A stretch of DNA of 64,000 nucleotides from Paracamarosporium sp. OC-R06-R3. Lineage: Eukaryota; Ascomycota; Dothideomycetes; Pleosporales; Didymosphaeriaceae. This document shows, piece by piece, positions 54,566-64,000 of this stretch (positions are counted from its first letter, which is position 1; each line of letters starts with the position of its first letter). The position numbers and the translations under genes are program-made. The DNA lies in the NCBI GenBank assembly GCA_019828545.1, contig JACVRA010000171.1:681798-745797 (forward strand). The letters run 5' to 3'. Under the pieces are notes generated by a model. It was not told the DNA's origin and searched no databases. It worked only from the letters and a program-made list of their open reading frames with translations.

Positions 54566-55770
54566 ATGTCTTTCAGCTTCGGCTTCTCCGGTGACGATAT
54601 AGAGGAAGATGCTAACGATGTCCCTCAAACCACCCAAGCCGCAGCAGGAGCGGCACAGGATGCACCCCCGCCCATCCCAGCTCGAACACATGACCTAGAT
54701 GAACTGGTAGGTACGAAGCTCGAGAATGCACAGTGGATATGACCAGATCTGACATACACAGCTCTCCTCGTTACCTGATAAGATATCCTTCTCCATATTC
54801 ACAACAACCTCCCCCAAGGGCTTCACCGCGCGGCTACCACGCCGCGAACTCTTCGATGTGCGCCTCCAGCTCATGGCTGAGGACGACGGCACGTCCTCCA
54901 ACCCTCTAGCCGGCCTCGATGTACGCACCTAACTTTCACCCACCCTTTCCCTTCTTTTCCGTCCTCTGCACACCGTCTCTCCTTCCGTCTTCTTACCATC
55001 CATTCCAGGATTCCGACGTCCAAACCAACATCTACGAAGGCGGCTATAAGACCTGGGAATGCAGCATCGACCTCGTGCGCTTCCTCCTCGACCGTGGGCC
55101 GCGAAAGGACCTCGACGACCTAGTCCGCGTTGACCACGTTATCGAAATGGGCTGCGGAACCGCCTTACCCTCGCTCTTGCTCTTCCAATACGCGCTTACC
55201 AACGGCCTGGGAATGTACTTCACGCTGACAGACTACAACGCGGACGTGCTGCGGCTAGTTACTCTACCGAACCTGCTGCTGACGTGGGCGAGTACGCTCG
55301 ACGAGCAGAAAGGCAAGGAGCTGTTCGGAGAAGCGGGGAACCCCGTCTTGAATGTTGAGGAAGACAATGGCGATTTTTACTTGACGCCGGCCGTGCTCGA
55401 GGCGTTCAAGGCGCAGCTTAAGGCTACGGGTTTGACGCTTACTTTGCTGTCCGGCTCCTGGCTTCCGACTACCACACTCCTCTCTCTCATCCCGTCATCT
55501 ACAGAACTCAACACGCTTATCCTTGCGTCGGAGACGATATATTCCCCGGCTAGCTTGGTCGCATTTACAGATGCTATGGTTGCACTCATGCAGCGTGTCA
55601 AGAGTGGGAAGGCACTGGTCGCGGCTAAGAGGGTGTACTTTGGGGTGGGCGGGAGCGTGGATGAGTTCCGGGAGGAGTGTGGGAAGAAGGGATGCGTGGC
55701 GTACGAGATGGAATTCGAGGGACTGGAAGCTGGAGTCCGGAGAGCGATTTGCGAGGTACAGATGTGTTAA
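54566..55770 (+). CDS. HPM1: Protein-histidine N-methyltransferase (Hpm1/METTL18)
   Basis: S-adenosylmethionine-dependent enzyme that methylates a histidine of ribosomal protein uL3 in yeast. 353 aa in three exons: 54566-54706, 54762-54920 and 55009-55770. Exon 1 is acidic with a Pro-rich tail (FSFGFSGDDIEEDAND). Exon 3 begins the catalytic domain: TNIYEGGYKTWECSIDLVRF, the SAM-binding IEMGCGTALPSLLLF and FTLTDYNADVLRL. Later segments TLILASETIYSPASL and GKALVAAKRVYFGVGG are the usual core. The order and spacing match the family. Introns are 55 and 88 nt. The gene is conserved across fungi and is not linked functionally with its neighbours. Confidence 0.92.
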
Positions 55771-56078
55771 CGAGTCCGCAGCGATTTCTATGGTATGGGA
55801 ATAATGACGGTCATGTGTGCATGAGTATGATGATTCATAGGGGTATCTAGATATGTGCTACGAATGAGGATGAGAATGGGGATCCAGATAAACGCATCAG
55901 CCAGCCGTGTCGTGTCAATCCCTCGTGCCCAGTTCTTCATCAAGCGGTGAAGCCCGCGCACCGGTCCTCTTGCAACACCAATCCCAGTCTACACCCGTTC
56001 TGGGCGCAAAAAAGAAGAGATATCCGTCCTTCTACCATCCAACACTCTACCCTTATCCTTCCGCTCAGCAACAGCGCC
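55771..56078. other. Convergent 3' flanks
   Basis: 308 bases between two stop codons with no recognised feature. Confidence 0.5.
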
Positions 56079-57860
56079 CTACGCCGCCTCATCCTTCGCC
56101 TTCGCATACACAGTCGGCATCTCCCCACGCTCCAGATACCGTATATCCTCCCCTCCTGTTCCCTCCCGCATCCCCTTCCTAATATTATCCCGCTCGATCG
56201 CCAGATTCTCGCCACGCGCATCACGCAACCGCTCTACACTCCGACCCACAACGTCAATGTGCCACTGCAGCGGAACATCCTTCCTATACCCAACTAACTC
56301 AGGAGCAGCAACACCATCTCGAAGATTGTCTAGCCCAGCACGAATCTCCTGGAGCTTAAGCAAGGTGGCGCTGACGTGCTGCAGCGCAAGCGAGCGGTAC
56401 CGCCTGACATCGCGAAGCAGTTGAAGGGAGGCGGTGTTCGCGGCCTTGGAAGAGCGGTTCCCGCCGAGCTTAGACCAGAGCTGTGCGAGAAGCTCCTCGC
56501 GGTCACGCGTGAGGTGGTTGTCGTCGCGGTGGGCGATCTCTGAGATGATGTCTAGGCGGTTGTCTAGGTTATCCAAGACCCGGATAAGTGACTCGCTGAA
56601 TTGGATCAGGCTGGAGATGTCGTCCTTGATTTTTGCGACGTGGTTGACGTATTGCGCGAAGATGAGTTGGTCGAGTGTCTCGGGTGGTCCGTACCATATC
56701 GCGGCGGGGTTCATGTACGAGAGTGCGACGGAAATGGCGCCTCGATTTGCTTCTCCGGCTGCGATGCCTTCTAGGACTTGGAGCGTCCAGCGGTTTGTTG
56801 AGATAACCTGGTCTGTGACGTATCCGATACGGGCGTTGTACTTGGCGAGATCATCAGAAGCCTCGCGCGCCGTTTCAATAAAGGTGTACAGTTCTACCTC
56901 GAGCTCTGCCTTAGATGGTAGGTGCGAGAATTTGACCTGTGTGCGGAGATCGCGCATGGCGACTTGGCTCTTCTTCATGTTCGCCGGTAAAGCATAGGAG
57001 TCCTTGTTTGCTTCTAAGACATCTTCGAAAGAGGACTGGATGTTGACGAGTTCTTCAAAGTCCGGTTGGCGGTCGTCTGGTATTGAATCGCAGAAGGGGA
57101 GAATATAGCTGGAGAATGGGATCGCGCAGAAGGGTGCGAGAGCCGTCTCGAAGGAGTTTCTGAGGTAGATGGAGCCGAGACGGAGGGTAAGGACTAGGAA
57201 GGCGATGGTCATAGCCGTACCCATCACGGGCTTCATACCGTTCATGAAGATCTTAAATATGTCGAAGATGTAACCAAAGGCCGGCCTTCCAGCATTTACC
57301 CAGAACAATTCGACGAAGTGCCAGGGGTTTACAGCTTCTTGTTTGTCACGTTGAACTGGGGCTGCCTGGCGACTGCCGGCCCGAGCATAACGCGACATAT
57401 CTTGGCTGGTGTGAATCTGGCTCGAAGTTTGCCTAGGTCTTCTGCTCTTAAGTTGAGAGTTTCGTAGGGGTGAAGCGTTGAAATCGTCCGTCGACGCGTT
57501 GATTGAGGGCATGATAAAGGCAGGCTCTGGTGAAAGCTGGGGTGTTGGTTGTTGATAGGGTCTCGAGTTGTTTCTTGTTGTTTGTGGCCGCTGGGAGAGA
57601 CGGGAATTTGTCATTCTGGTCGGCGTGCCCTGTTGGTTTTCTGAAGCCCGTATTGTCCTTGGATGCGGCATAGGCGTTGCCATGTCGTCTTCATCTTCGT
57701 CTAGCACATCGCGCCCATGCTCTTCAAAATAGTCGATTTGACTGCCAGTATCCGATAGAGAGCCGGCAGAACCAATAGAAACATCATCATCCGAGTATTC
57801 TGCACTACCCCAAGAATCTCCAAGGCTGCCGTTATGCCTCCGCGGTCGAGCAGCGGCCAT
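56079..57860 (-). CDS. Conserved filamentous-fungal membrane protein of unknown function
   Basis: 593 aa in one exon. The first 170 residues are low-complexity and disordered (acidic EDEDDMATPM, many Gln, Ser, Thr and Arg). A membrane segment lies around residues 215-240 (GTAMTIAFLVLTLRLGSIYL), and a weaker hydrophobic stretch follows (PFCAIPFSSYILPFC). The rest is highly helical and probably coiled coil (SKAELEVELYTFIETAREAS; RVLDNLDNRLDIISEIAH; SLALQHVSATLLKLQEIRAG). A single-pass organelle or nuclear-envelope protein with a long helical domain would fit, but I cannot name the family. It shares a promoter with mitochondrial threonyl-tRNA synthetase. Confidence 0.75.
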   Translation of the reverse strand: MAAARPRRHNGSLGDSWGSAEYSDDDVSIGSAGSLSDTGSQIDYFEEHGRDVLDEDEDDMATPMPHPRTIRASENQQGTPTRMTNSRLSQRPQTTRNNSRPYQQPTPQLSPEPAFIMPSINASTDDFNASPLRNSQLKSRRPRQTSSQIHTSQDMSRYARAGSRQAAPVQRDKQEAVNPWHFVELFWVNAGRPAFGYIFDIFKIFMNGMKPVMGTAMTIAFLVLTLRLGSIYLRNSFETALAPFCAIPFSSYILPFCDSIPDDRQPDFEELVNIQSSFEDVLEANKDSYALPANMKKSQVAMRDLRTQVKFSHLPSKAELEVELYTFIETAREASDDLAKYNARIGYVTDQVISTNRWTLQVLEGIAAGEANRGAISVALSYMNPAAIWYGPPETLDQLIFAQYVNHVAKIKDDISSLIQFSESLIRVLDNLDNRLDIISEIAHRDDNHLTRDREELLAQLWSKLGGNRSSKAANTASLQLLRDVRRYRSLALQHVSATLLKLQEIRAGLDNLRDGVAAPELVGYRKDVPLQWHIDVVGRSVERLRDARGENLAIERDNIRKGMREGTGGEDIRYLERGEMPTVYAKAKDEAA

Positions 57861-58296
57861 GTTATATCGTTTTCAACTAAGTGTTATCACGATGCTCAAA
57901 CAATGACAAGGTCGAATAGGGTATGTTGAGGTTATTTGCAATATCCAAAAATGGTTGTCATTTGCAAGCTGTTGTTCTATGAAGAGGCTGGGAAACGAAG
58001 TCGCCACTTCCTTGAAGGTGTGACGTGGTGTTAGCCAATCAGCGTGGGAACATGAAGTGGTGGCTTCAAGATATGTGTGAGGTCTAGGATCAACATCGGT
58101 TATAGGGAATATACATCTTTGGTCGTTTTACTATAGAATATACATTCGCGACGCGCCACTCGTAGGACTTGATATGGTAGAGATGGGACGACGTCATCAG
58201 ATGGATCAGATAAGATCTGGGAGATGTAGCGCCAAGGCGCTAAGCTCTACGCGTCTCGAACATCCATCAGAGCTCTGAAGCTCGCCAGCTTTCTCG
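57861..58296. promoter_or_regulatory. Divergent promoter, membrane protein / threonyl-tRNA synthetase
   Basis: 436 bases between start codons. No strong TATA box; moderate AT content around 58090-58150. Confidence 0.5.
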
Positions 58297-59955
58297 ATGC
58301 CGCGCATACGGCAGCTTTCAGCAGCGTCAAGTCTTCTTGGGCGGATCCCGTCGAAGTCGAAACCTCGCCATAATCATGTATCAGTTTTCTTTAGAAACTG
58401 CTCATGCTCCACTTCTAGGCCCTTTCAGAAATCGGTGACCCTAAACGCGCAACGAGCTTCGCAAAATGCTCAATTGAACCCCACGACGTCCGATCCGCCC
58501 CAACCAAAACAAGGTGCCGATCACCGAGTTATTGCTCGATCGCATGACCTCTTCATAACGTCTCCCATGTCCCCGGGCTCGCCGCTACTCCTTCCGAATG
58601 GCGCCTATGTTTTCCAGAAGCTGCAAGACTTCCTCCGAGCACAATACCCGCAATTCGGATATAAAGAAGTTATCACGCCGACTATATACAAAAAGTCATT
58701 ATGGGAGAAGTCGGGCCACTGGGAGAACTATGCGGAAGACATGTTCAGTGTACAAGGGCGAGGCGCAACAGGACAAATGGAGAACGCACAGGCTGGAGAG
58801 GATGAGGAGTTCGGATTGAAGCCGATGAATTGTCCGGGTCATTGCTTACTGTTCTGGGGTGAGGGTGAAATCAAAAGCTACAGAGACCTACCTGTACGGT
58901 ACGCCGACTTCAGCGCGTTGCATCGGAACGAGATTTCGGGGTCTTTGACGGGCTTGACAAGAGTGCGACGATTCCACCAAGACGATGCGCACATATTCTG
59001 TCGACCAGATCAAATCTTGTCGGAGATTGAGCAAACATTGAGGTTTGTGGGGATGGTGTACGACACGTTCAACCTAGGCCCCTACAAGCTGCTGCTCTCA
59101 ACCCGGCCAGAAGACCACTTCATTGGGACGGAAGAAGAGTGGAAAAGAGCTGAAGCGCAGCTAACCACTGCTTTGAATAACAGTGGAAGAGAATGGGCCG
59201 TCAACGAAGGGGACGGTGCCTTCTATGGCCCGAAGATCGATATCATCCTCAAGGACGCAACAGGGAAAGAACATCAAACGGCCACGATCCAGCTCGACTT
59301 CCAACTACCCCAGCGGTTTGACCTACAGTATCAAGCGTCTCCAGAGGAGCTAGAGGCAGGCCCTATATCAGCCGGAGACAAGAACATCGATCCTTCATGT
59401 CGTCGGCCCGTCATCGTCCATCGCGCCATTTACGGATCGTTAGAACGTTTCATGGCCCTTCTTATCGAACACTATGGCGGCAACTTTCCATTTTGGCTTT
59501 CGCCACGACCCGCTCTTGTTGTGACATTGAATCAAGATCCCGAGGTGCTCGAGTACGCCGCTCATGTCCAATCCGTGCTTGCAGGTATCTCAACCTCGTC
59601 ACACCCGAACGATGCACAAAAAGACAACTCTAAACCGACCCCACAGCAACTATCAGCAATCCACCTCCCCATTGACGTCGACTCCAGCGCCCGTGCATTG
59701 GGCAAAAAATTCCACGAGGCCCGTAGCAAAAAATACAACCACGTCATCATCATTGGTACTGAAGAAGTCAAGTCTCAGACTGTGCGCTTGCAGATCTTGA
59801 GCCAACCGAATGAGTCTATCGCGGCCGAGGTCATCATCGATTTATTGAAACGTCCGCTTACAGAGAAGGATAAGAAGAATGGCAGCATCAGTGTTGGACT
59901 TGGGATAGAGGATGCTAGAAAGTATTTTGTGGACCTAGTGGAGAGGTTTTTGTAA
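58297..59955 (+). CDS. MST1: Mitochondrial threonyl-tRNA synthetase
   Basis: Class II aminoacyl-tRNA synthetase charging mitochondrial tRNA-Thr, 552 aa, no intron. The first 50 residues are rich in Arg, Ser and Lys with no acidic residues, as in a mitochondrial import signal. The catalytic core starts with HDLFITSPMSPGSPLLLPNG and YKEVITPTIYKKSLWEKSGH. Zinc ligands are Cys in MNCPGHC, His in HQDDAHIFC and His in VHRAIYGSLERF. Motif 2 is HRNEISGSLTGLTRVRRF and motif 3 is GSLERFMALLIEHYGG. The C-terminal anticodon-binding domain begins SPRPALVV. There is no N-terminal editing domain, as in other mitochondrial ThrRS. It is longer than yeast Mst1 (462 aa), partly from a longer leader. Confidence 0.94.
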   Translation: MPRIRQLSAASSLLGRIPSKSKPRHNHVSVFFRNCSCSTSRPFQKSVTLNAQRASQNAQLNPTTSDPPQPKQGADHRVIARSHDLFITSPMSPGSPLLLPNGAYVFQKLQDFLRAQYPQFGYKEVITPTIYKKSLWEKSGHWENYAEDMFSVQGRGATGQMENAQAGEDEEFGLKPMNCPGHCLLFWGEGEIKSYRDLPVRYADFSALHRNEISGSLTGLTRVRRFHQDDAHIFCRPDQILSEIEQTLRFVGMVYDTFNLGPYKLLLSTRPEDHFIGTEEEWKRAEAQLTTALNNSGREWAVNEGDGAFYGPKIDIILKDATGKEHQTATIQLDFQLPQRFDLQYQASPEELEAGPISAGDKNIDPSCRRPVIVHRAIYGSLERFMALLIEHYGGNFPFWLSPRPALVVTLNQDPEVLEYAAHVQSVLAGISTSSHPNDAQKDNSKPTPQQLSAIHLPIDVDSSARALGKKFHEARSKKYNHVIIIGTEEVKSQTVRLQILSQPNESIAAEVIIDLLKRPLTEKDKKNGSISVGLGIEDARKYFVDLVERFL

Positions 59956-60547
59956 TATATCGTATGGCTGTAGAACTGTATATCATGTGTACACTTAGGC
60001 CGGCTTCGGCAAGGTGAGATTGTCATCATCTAAAATCTTCCATCGCTGTCTGATACCCCTCATCTTTACAAATGCGCGTATATCACTGTAGTTTGCTCAT
60101 ATATATCAGATGCAGGTCAGTCTTCCTATTTTTCCTCCGTGGACATTGACTTAGGTGAGGTCAGACAATGGCCAGTGTGCATGTATGATGGTTGTGGCAC
60201 CTTCATGGCGAACAATCTGAACTCATATTCCCGGAGCCTTCTGGAACATGCGTTGATAGCAGTTGTTGCCGTAGTTGTATGACATGCTCTTCGTCGGCCA
60301 CGCGTTAAGAACTGCGTCGATTATACGGACTTCATGTCTGGTGAATGAGCACAAACAAACTTCTTCAGCTTGTATTTTACTTGTCCATCCTGATGCGACT
60401 CACCGTCATCTGCAGATATCACTCTGCCATCCTCCTTTCACTATTACACTCAGCTAGGGCAGTCTCCGACGGCTACATAAAGGCCCATACCCAATCCCCT
60501 ATAACCTACAACGACCTATTCGCTACATGCGAACTTTCTCACGAGCC
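59956..60547. other. Intergenic
   Basis: 592 bases holding 3' flank of the synthetase and the promoter of the BTB gene. A C/T-rich stretch before 60480 and a TACATAAAGG element near 60474-60483, 65-75 bases before the ATG at 60548, may serve as a promoter. Confidence 0.45.
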
Positions 60548-61546
60548 ATGGCGACAGAAGCGGCTGTGAACGCAGTAACCCGTGAACTATCTACTAGCGG
60601 CAAGTCATACAAGAAGGCAGGAACGAATCCACCATGCAAGAAGCTAGCAACGAAACCACCTGCGTAAGTTGACCTAGAAGCAATCACCGCAGTCTAAATC
60701 ACAAGCCCTAGAGAACGTCATGATACGAACTATTCCAAGCTACACAATCTCGATGCAAAGAAGAGATCGACTCACCATAATTACAGTAGCGTGTATGACA
60801 GTATGATGATTATCAGAGTCATAGAAAACGACGACGGAAATCACGACGGCGAAAAAGACAAAGACAACACCATATTACCCATCACCAAAGACTTTCTTAC
60901 CTACCGCGGCCTCCTATGCTTCCATTCTGGCTTCTTCGATCGCGCTCTCAATGGTCCGTTCGAGGAGGGTGGCTCAACTTTATACGAAATGATGGATTGC
61001 AAGATCAAAACCTTCCAAATGTTTTACAATTGGATGAACACGGGCATCGTCTCCATTGGAGAAGAGGGTAAGAAGCCGAAATCTGAAATGGATGCCATGG
61101 ACTTGTATATATTTGCCGACTACCATGCTATTCCTGCACTGAAGAATCGCGCATTGGAGCTGTATTTCTCGCTCAGCTCCGAGAATCCCGCAATCGACTT
61201 CAAGACTATTCGATCCATCTACAGAGAAACACCAGAGAACAGTCCAGCGAGAAAACTTGTCGTGGATTTGCTGGTCAATACTTGGGACTTCTCCACGTTC
61301 AGGCAAGACTGCACAAAGTCAGTGGATCTAGCGGATCTAGCACTGGATCTTATAGAAGCATGTAAAGAAAAGGGAATAATCCCAGGATCAGGTCCTGTAA
61401 GTGACCTTTCCTCAGACCTTCGCCTTAATAACTCATCATGTAAACAGTTGACCGTCGATGAATGGTACGTGGATACGAGGCATTACTTCTGCAAGTATTA
61501 TCATGACCACAATAAGATAAAGCGAAGGGGGGAAGGTACTAGGTAA
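60548..61546 (+). CDS. BTB/POZ-domain protein
   Basis: 299 aa in three exons: 60548-60663, 60712-61396 and 61448-61546. Exon 1 encodes a basic N-terminus (SGKSYKKAGTNPPCKKLATK). Splicing of a 48-nt intron joins it to exon 2 in frame, so the protein begins well before the first ATG of exon 2. The BTB core is ITKDFLTYRGLLCFHSGFFD, then a Phe-Tyr-x-Trp segment FQMFYNWMNTG and DLYIFADYHAIPALKNRAL, as in many short fungal BTB proteins. The second intron (51 nt) is in frame and stop-free; its retention would add 17 residues. Such proteins are often lineage-expanded adaptors of Cul3 ligases, but most are unstudied. Ends KIKRRGEGTR, a basic tail. Confidence 0.82.
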
Positions 61547-62074
61547 ACAACATCATTCGGACATGCATGACCTAGTGCTGATTCGCACAATAGCTCGGCA
61601 GCCCAAGCAAGCTGAAAATATGCACCTGTGAAAGCTTCTACCATGGACACTCAGCAAAAGTGGCTAGTACCCTCGGTGCACATGTATCTTGCACATGCAC
61701 ACATATTTCTACTTACAGACTCCTCTTAACGGACTAGTAGTGGCGTTCTGGTTGCTACACATATACCAGAGAGGGTCTACTGTCACACACAGGTCAAAAT
61801 TCACGCTAGTGTAGAGCGAACTCCTATTTTTAGTTGAATTTTATCTTCCTTTCTTTGCACCTTTCGGTTCTGGACTTATGTCAGAGATGGTTATAAAGGT
61901 AACCGATGGAGACTAAGACTTCTATCTCATAACGCTCGATATTCTCAAATAGAGCTTCACCAGCATAAATTGTTCCAGTCAATTAGGAATCTAGAATGCT
62001 TGTGACATTCAAACTCCAGTTATTGTTTACTTCAATGTGAATAGCTATATTGAAACTATCGTATGCGGCGATGT
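61547..62074. other. Convergent 3' flanks, BTB / hydrolase
   Basis: 528 AT-richer bases between two stop codons; nothing recognisable. Confidence 0.5.
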
Positions 62075-63037
62075 CTAGAGATGGCTGGACACTGGCGACA
62101 GTCTTTCATCATCCAGGAAATCATTGACAAGCTTCGAAAACTGCGCCGCATACTGGTACAAGAAGCCATGCCCGGAGTCAGGATACAAATGTAGCTGCGC
62201 ATTCGCAGTCTGCAGCTTCTGAAACATCAAGACGCTGTTCGACGTCGGTATCAACAAATCATCATGGCCTGATACACTGGTCAGCATCTCCCAACTTGCA
62301 GACTCGGGGAAAGACTCACCATTCGCGAGCAAAACCGGCATCTTTAGTTCATGAAACCTATCATACGACCCCTCACTCGCCTTCTCCGGATTTTGAAAAG
62401 TAAAATACGCCAATCCCTGGTTCTTCGCGTCCTCAACGTTCACGTAGTCGGAGCGATTCGGCCTCGCAGCGAAGATACGCTTGAACGAAGCCTTCCCAGC
62501 CTCCTGGCTCCTTTCGCTCGGCGCAAAAAAGCTCTTCAAGAACCCAGCTCTCTGCTCCTCCTCTGTGACCGCGTCCCTAATCATAGAAAACGGCGTCATG
62601 TCCTCCGTTATCAGCGTGCCCTCACCCACACTCGGCATCGTACCTGCGAGCACCAGCCTCCGTACTAGTCCCTTGGGCGCATTCAAAGCAATCATCTGCG
62701 CGGTGCATCCGCCCATGCTGAAGCCCAGGACATCGACTTGCGAAAGATTGAGCGCTTGGAAAAAGTCAATAACGACCTGGGCCCAGGCGGCGAAGGTGAT
62801 GGGTATGGTACCCTCAGATCGGCCGACACCTGCGCTGTCGAGCAGGAGAATCGGGCGCGCGCCAGCGAGAGGGTTGATGAAGGTGGGGTCCCAGTGATCC
62901 ATTGTTCCGCGGAAGTGTATGTGTAGGAAGAGGGGGATGCCGGTGCGCCTGCCGAAGCGGCGGTAGGCGTATTTAGTGGAGTTGATGGTGATGTATTTGT
63001 CTTGTGCGGTCTCGTAGGTTTCCATATTGGGGAGCAT
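62075..63037 (-). CDS. Alpha/beta hydrolase
   Basis: 303 aa in two exons, 62320-63037 and 62075-62268. The fold is shown by PLFLHIHFRGTMDHWDP with an oxyanion region, the nucleophile elbow LGFSMGGCTAQ (Ser), the acid in HDDLLIPT and the His in DSGHGFLYQY. The 51-nt intron is in frame and stop-free, but its removal restores PVLLANGHDDLLIPT, where the family has NGxxD, so it is a true intron. The start is MLPNMETYE or METYE; both leave the domain whole. No signal peptide. Many bacterial and fungal relatives are annotated as chloroperoxidase-like or esterase, but substrate is unknown. Confidence 0.9.
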   Translation of the reverse strand: MLPNMETYETAQDKYITINSTKYAYRRFGRRTGIPLFLHIHFRGTMDHWDPTFINPLAGARPILLLDSAGVGRSEGTIPITFAAWAQVVIDFFQALNLSQVDVLGFSMGGCTAQMIALNAPKGLVRRLVLAGTMPSVGEGTLITEDMTPFSMIRDAVTEEEQRAGFLKSFFAPSERSQEAGKASFKRIFAARPNRSDYVNVEDAKNQGLAYFTFQNPEKASEGSYDRFHELKMPVLLANGESFPESASWEMLTSVSGHDDLLIPTSNSVLMFQKLQTANAQLHLYPDSGHGFLYQYAAQFSKLVNDFLDDERLSPVSSHL

Positions 63038-63941
63038 GGTGTAGGTGGAATGGGTAGTTGGTTGTGTGGTTGGCTAAAAGGGCGGAGTGAGCTGATTGGA
63101 TGGTAACGGATGCGTCGTGAGCTGAAGAGTATGTCCTTCAGTGTGAGGTACTGGAACTGGAAGCCGACTTATATGGTGTTATGTATGACAGGGTATTCAG
63201 TTTTGGCTCGCACGACTGCAGCGCAGTAAGGTACCGTGTAATTTCGATCCAAATGCTGAGCTCAGCTCGTGAGACCAATCGGATAACAGTGTTGGTAAAG
63301 TTTGTATGGTACGCTGCGGAGCGGCGCTGTACGAGCCGATGTGGGATTGTAATTCAAGTCTGCAGGGATTCCGCAGGTACCGATGATCAGAGAGCCACGG
63401 ACAAAAGAATAAGAGACCGAATCCTCTTGTGATTAGCAGAAGTAATGTGATTCCAAAGTGTTGGGTTTTGAGCGTAAGATACTTCAACACTGACGTGTTG
63501 ACTATCAGTCAATGGCATGATAATCTTGGGGCTATAGGTTCACGATCTTGCAAGCGATAAGTATGAGTGATAATTGTTAAGGCAGAAGCACCTGATAGGT
63601 GGTTAAGTCATGAGTAATCATGCGTTTCTTAGTTCAGCTCGGTCAATCTTACACCTCACTCCGCTCAACACACTTATCGATAGCCTCGGTTGCAGATGAG
63701 GATATAGTCATCCACCGCTGACAGCCACCTGTCTAAGTGCTGATACTGGTATTGGTTATATATCAAACCAGAATACTGCTAAGTTGAGCACTCCGAGATA
63801 CTGCAGGTGAATGTCTGAGCCGAGGTCCACCATACGCTAAGCTTTTTGGATCCTGCAGCTCTGTGCACAGTCACGTTACCTTTAGCGCCACTTTAGAGAT
63901 GACTTAGTCTGCTTATTAAAGAGTCTTAGACAGCAACGAAT
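63038..63941. promoter_or_regulatory. Divergent intergenic, hydrolase / right-edge gene
   Basis: 904 bases between two start codons. TATAAG on the minus strand near 63169-63174 may serve the hydrolase, about 130 bases upstream. On the right, CTTATTAAAGAG near 63912-63923 is a weak TATA-like element before the ATG at 63942. No gene supported. Confidence 0.4.
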
Positions 63942-64000
63942 ATGGCTGAGTACGCGGTGTTACACGAACCTATCCCTCGCACCGATAACATCTCCCGTAC
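63942..64000 (+). CDS. Start of a gene cut by the right edge
   Basis: ATG at 63942 opens a frame that stays open to the end of the window (MAEYAVLHEPIPRTDNISR). It is preceded by AACGAAT context and an AT-rich element about 25 bases upstream. With only 19 codons no family can be assigned; it could also be a chance ATG. Confidence 0.3.
   Translation, partial: MAEYAVLHEPIPRTDNISR

Overview
This is nuclear DNA of a filamentous ascomycete. The evidence is fungal-specific protein families (Zn2Cys6 activators, an AflR-type regulator, an Ino4-like bHLH, sugar porters) and introns of mostly 45-60 nt with GTAWGT-like donors and CTRAC branch points. A dothideomycete, perhaps Pleosporales, is my guess from the look of the proteins and is not proven. 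All exon coordinates were worked out by hand from splice signals, reading-frame continuity and family motifs. For every multi-exon model given with exon coordinates, apart from the tentative one at 29.7 kb, the exon lengths sum to a whole number of codons.

Layout. 0-8.4 kb: the start of a secreted protein cut by the left edge, then a small carbohydrate-utilisation group: sugar porter, an activator with two tandem Zn2Cys6 clusters, and a secreted GH3 glycosidase. 8.4-15.6 kb: an orphan cysteine-rich reading frame, a secreted WD40-type protein, and a divergent pair (AtuA/DUF1446 protein and an AKR7-type aldo-keto reductase) sharing a 1.3 kb promoter that carries repeated motifs. 15.6-22.2 kb: a 6.6 kb gene desert upstream of an AflR-type regulator. 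23.6-30.3 kb: a hypothetical protein, a sulfate permease with STAS domain and a poorly resolved hypothetical gene.

30.6-48.3 kb: the most interesting part, a run of catabolic genes. It holds a flavocytochrome b2-like 2-hydroxyacid oxidase, an organic-anion MFS permease, a D-2-hydroxyacid dehydrogenase, an intracellular BNR/sialidase-fold protein, a sugar porter, two aldo-keto reductases, a DenD-like erythronate-type dehydrogenase, a DUF1537 four-carbon acid-sugar kinase and a DapA-family aldolase. Together they look like a fungal pathway for acid-sugar (tetronate-type) catabolism. The downstream bacterial steps OtnI and OtnC are absent from the window, and variants of a TGCGGRR motif lie in most of the promoters.

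48.7-64 kb: mostly conserved housekeeping genes: an Unc13-like exocytosis protein, an Ino4-like bHLH, Hpm1 histidine methyltransferase, a conserved membrane protein, mitochondrial threonyl-tRNA synthetase, a BTB protein, an alpha/beta hydrolase, and the start of a gene cut by the right edge. I saw no CRISPR array, rRNA, convincing tRNA or intact transposon.
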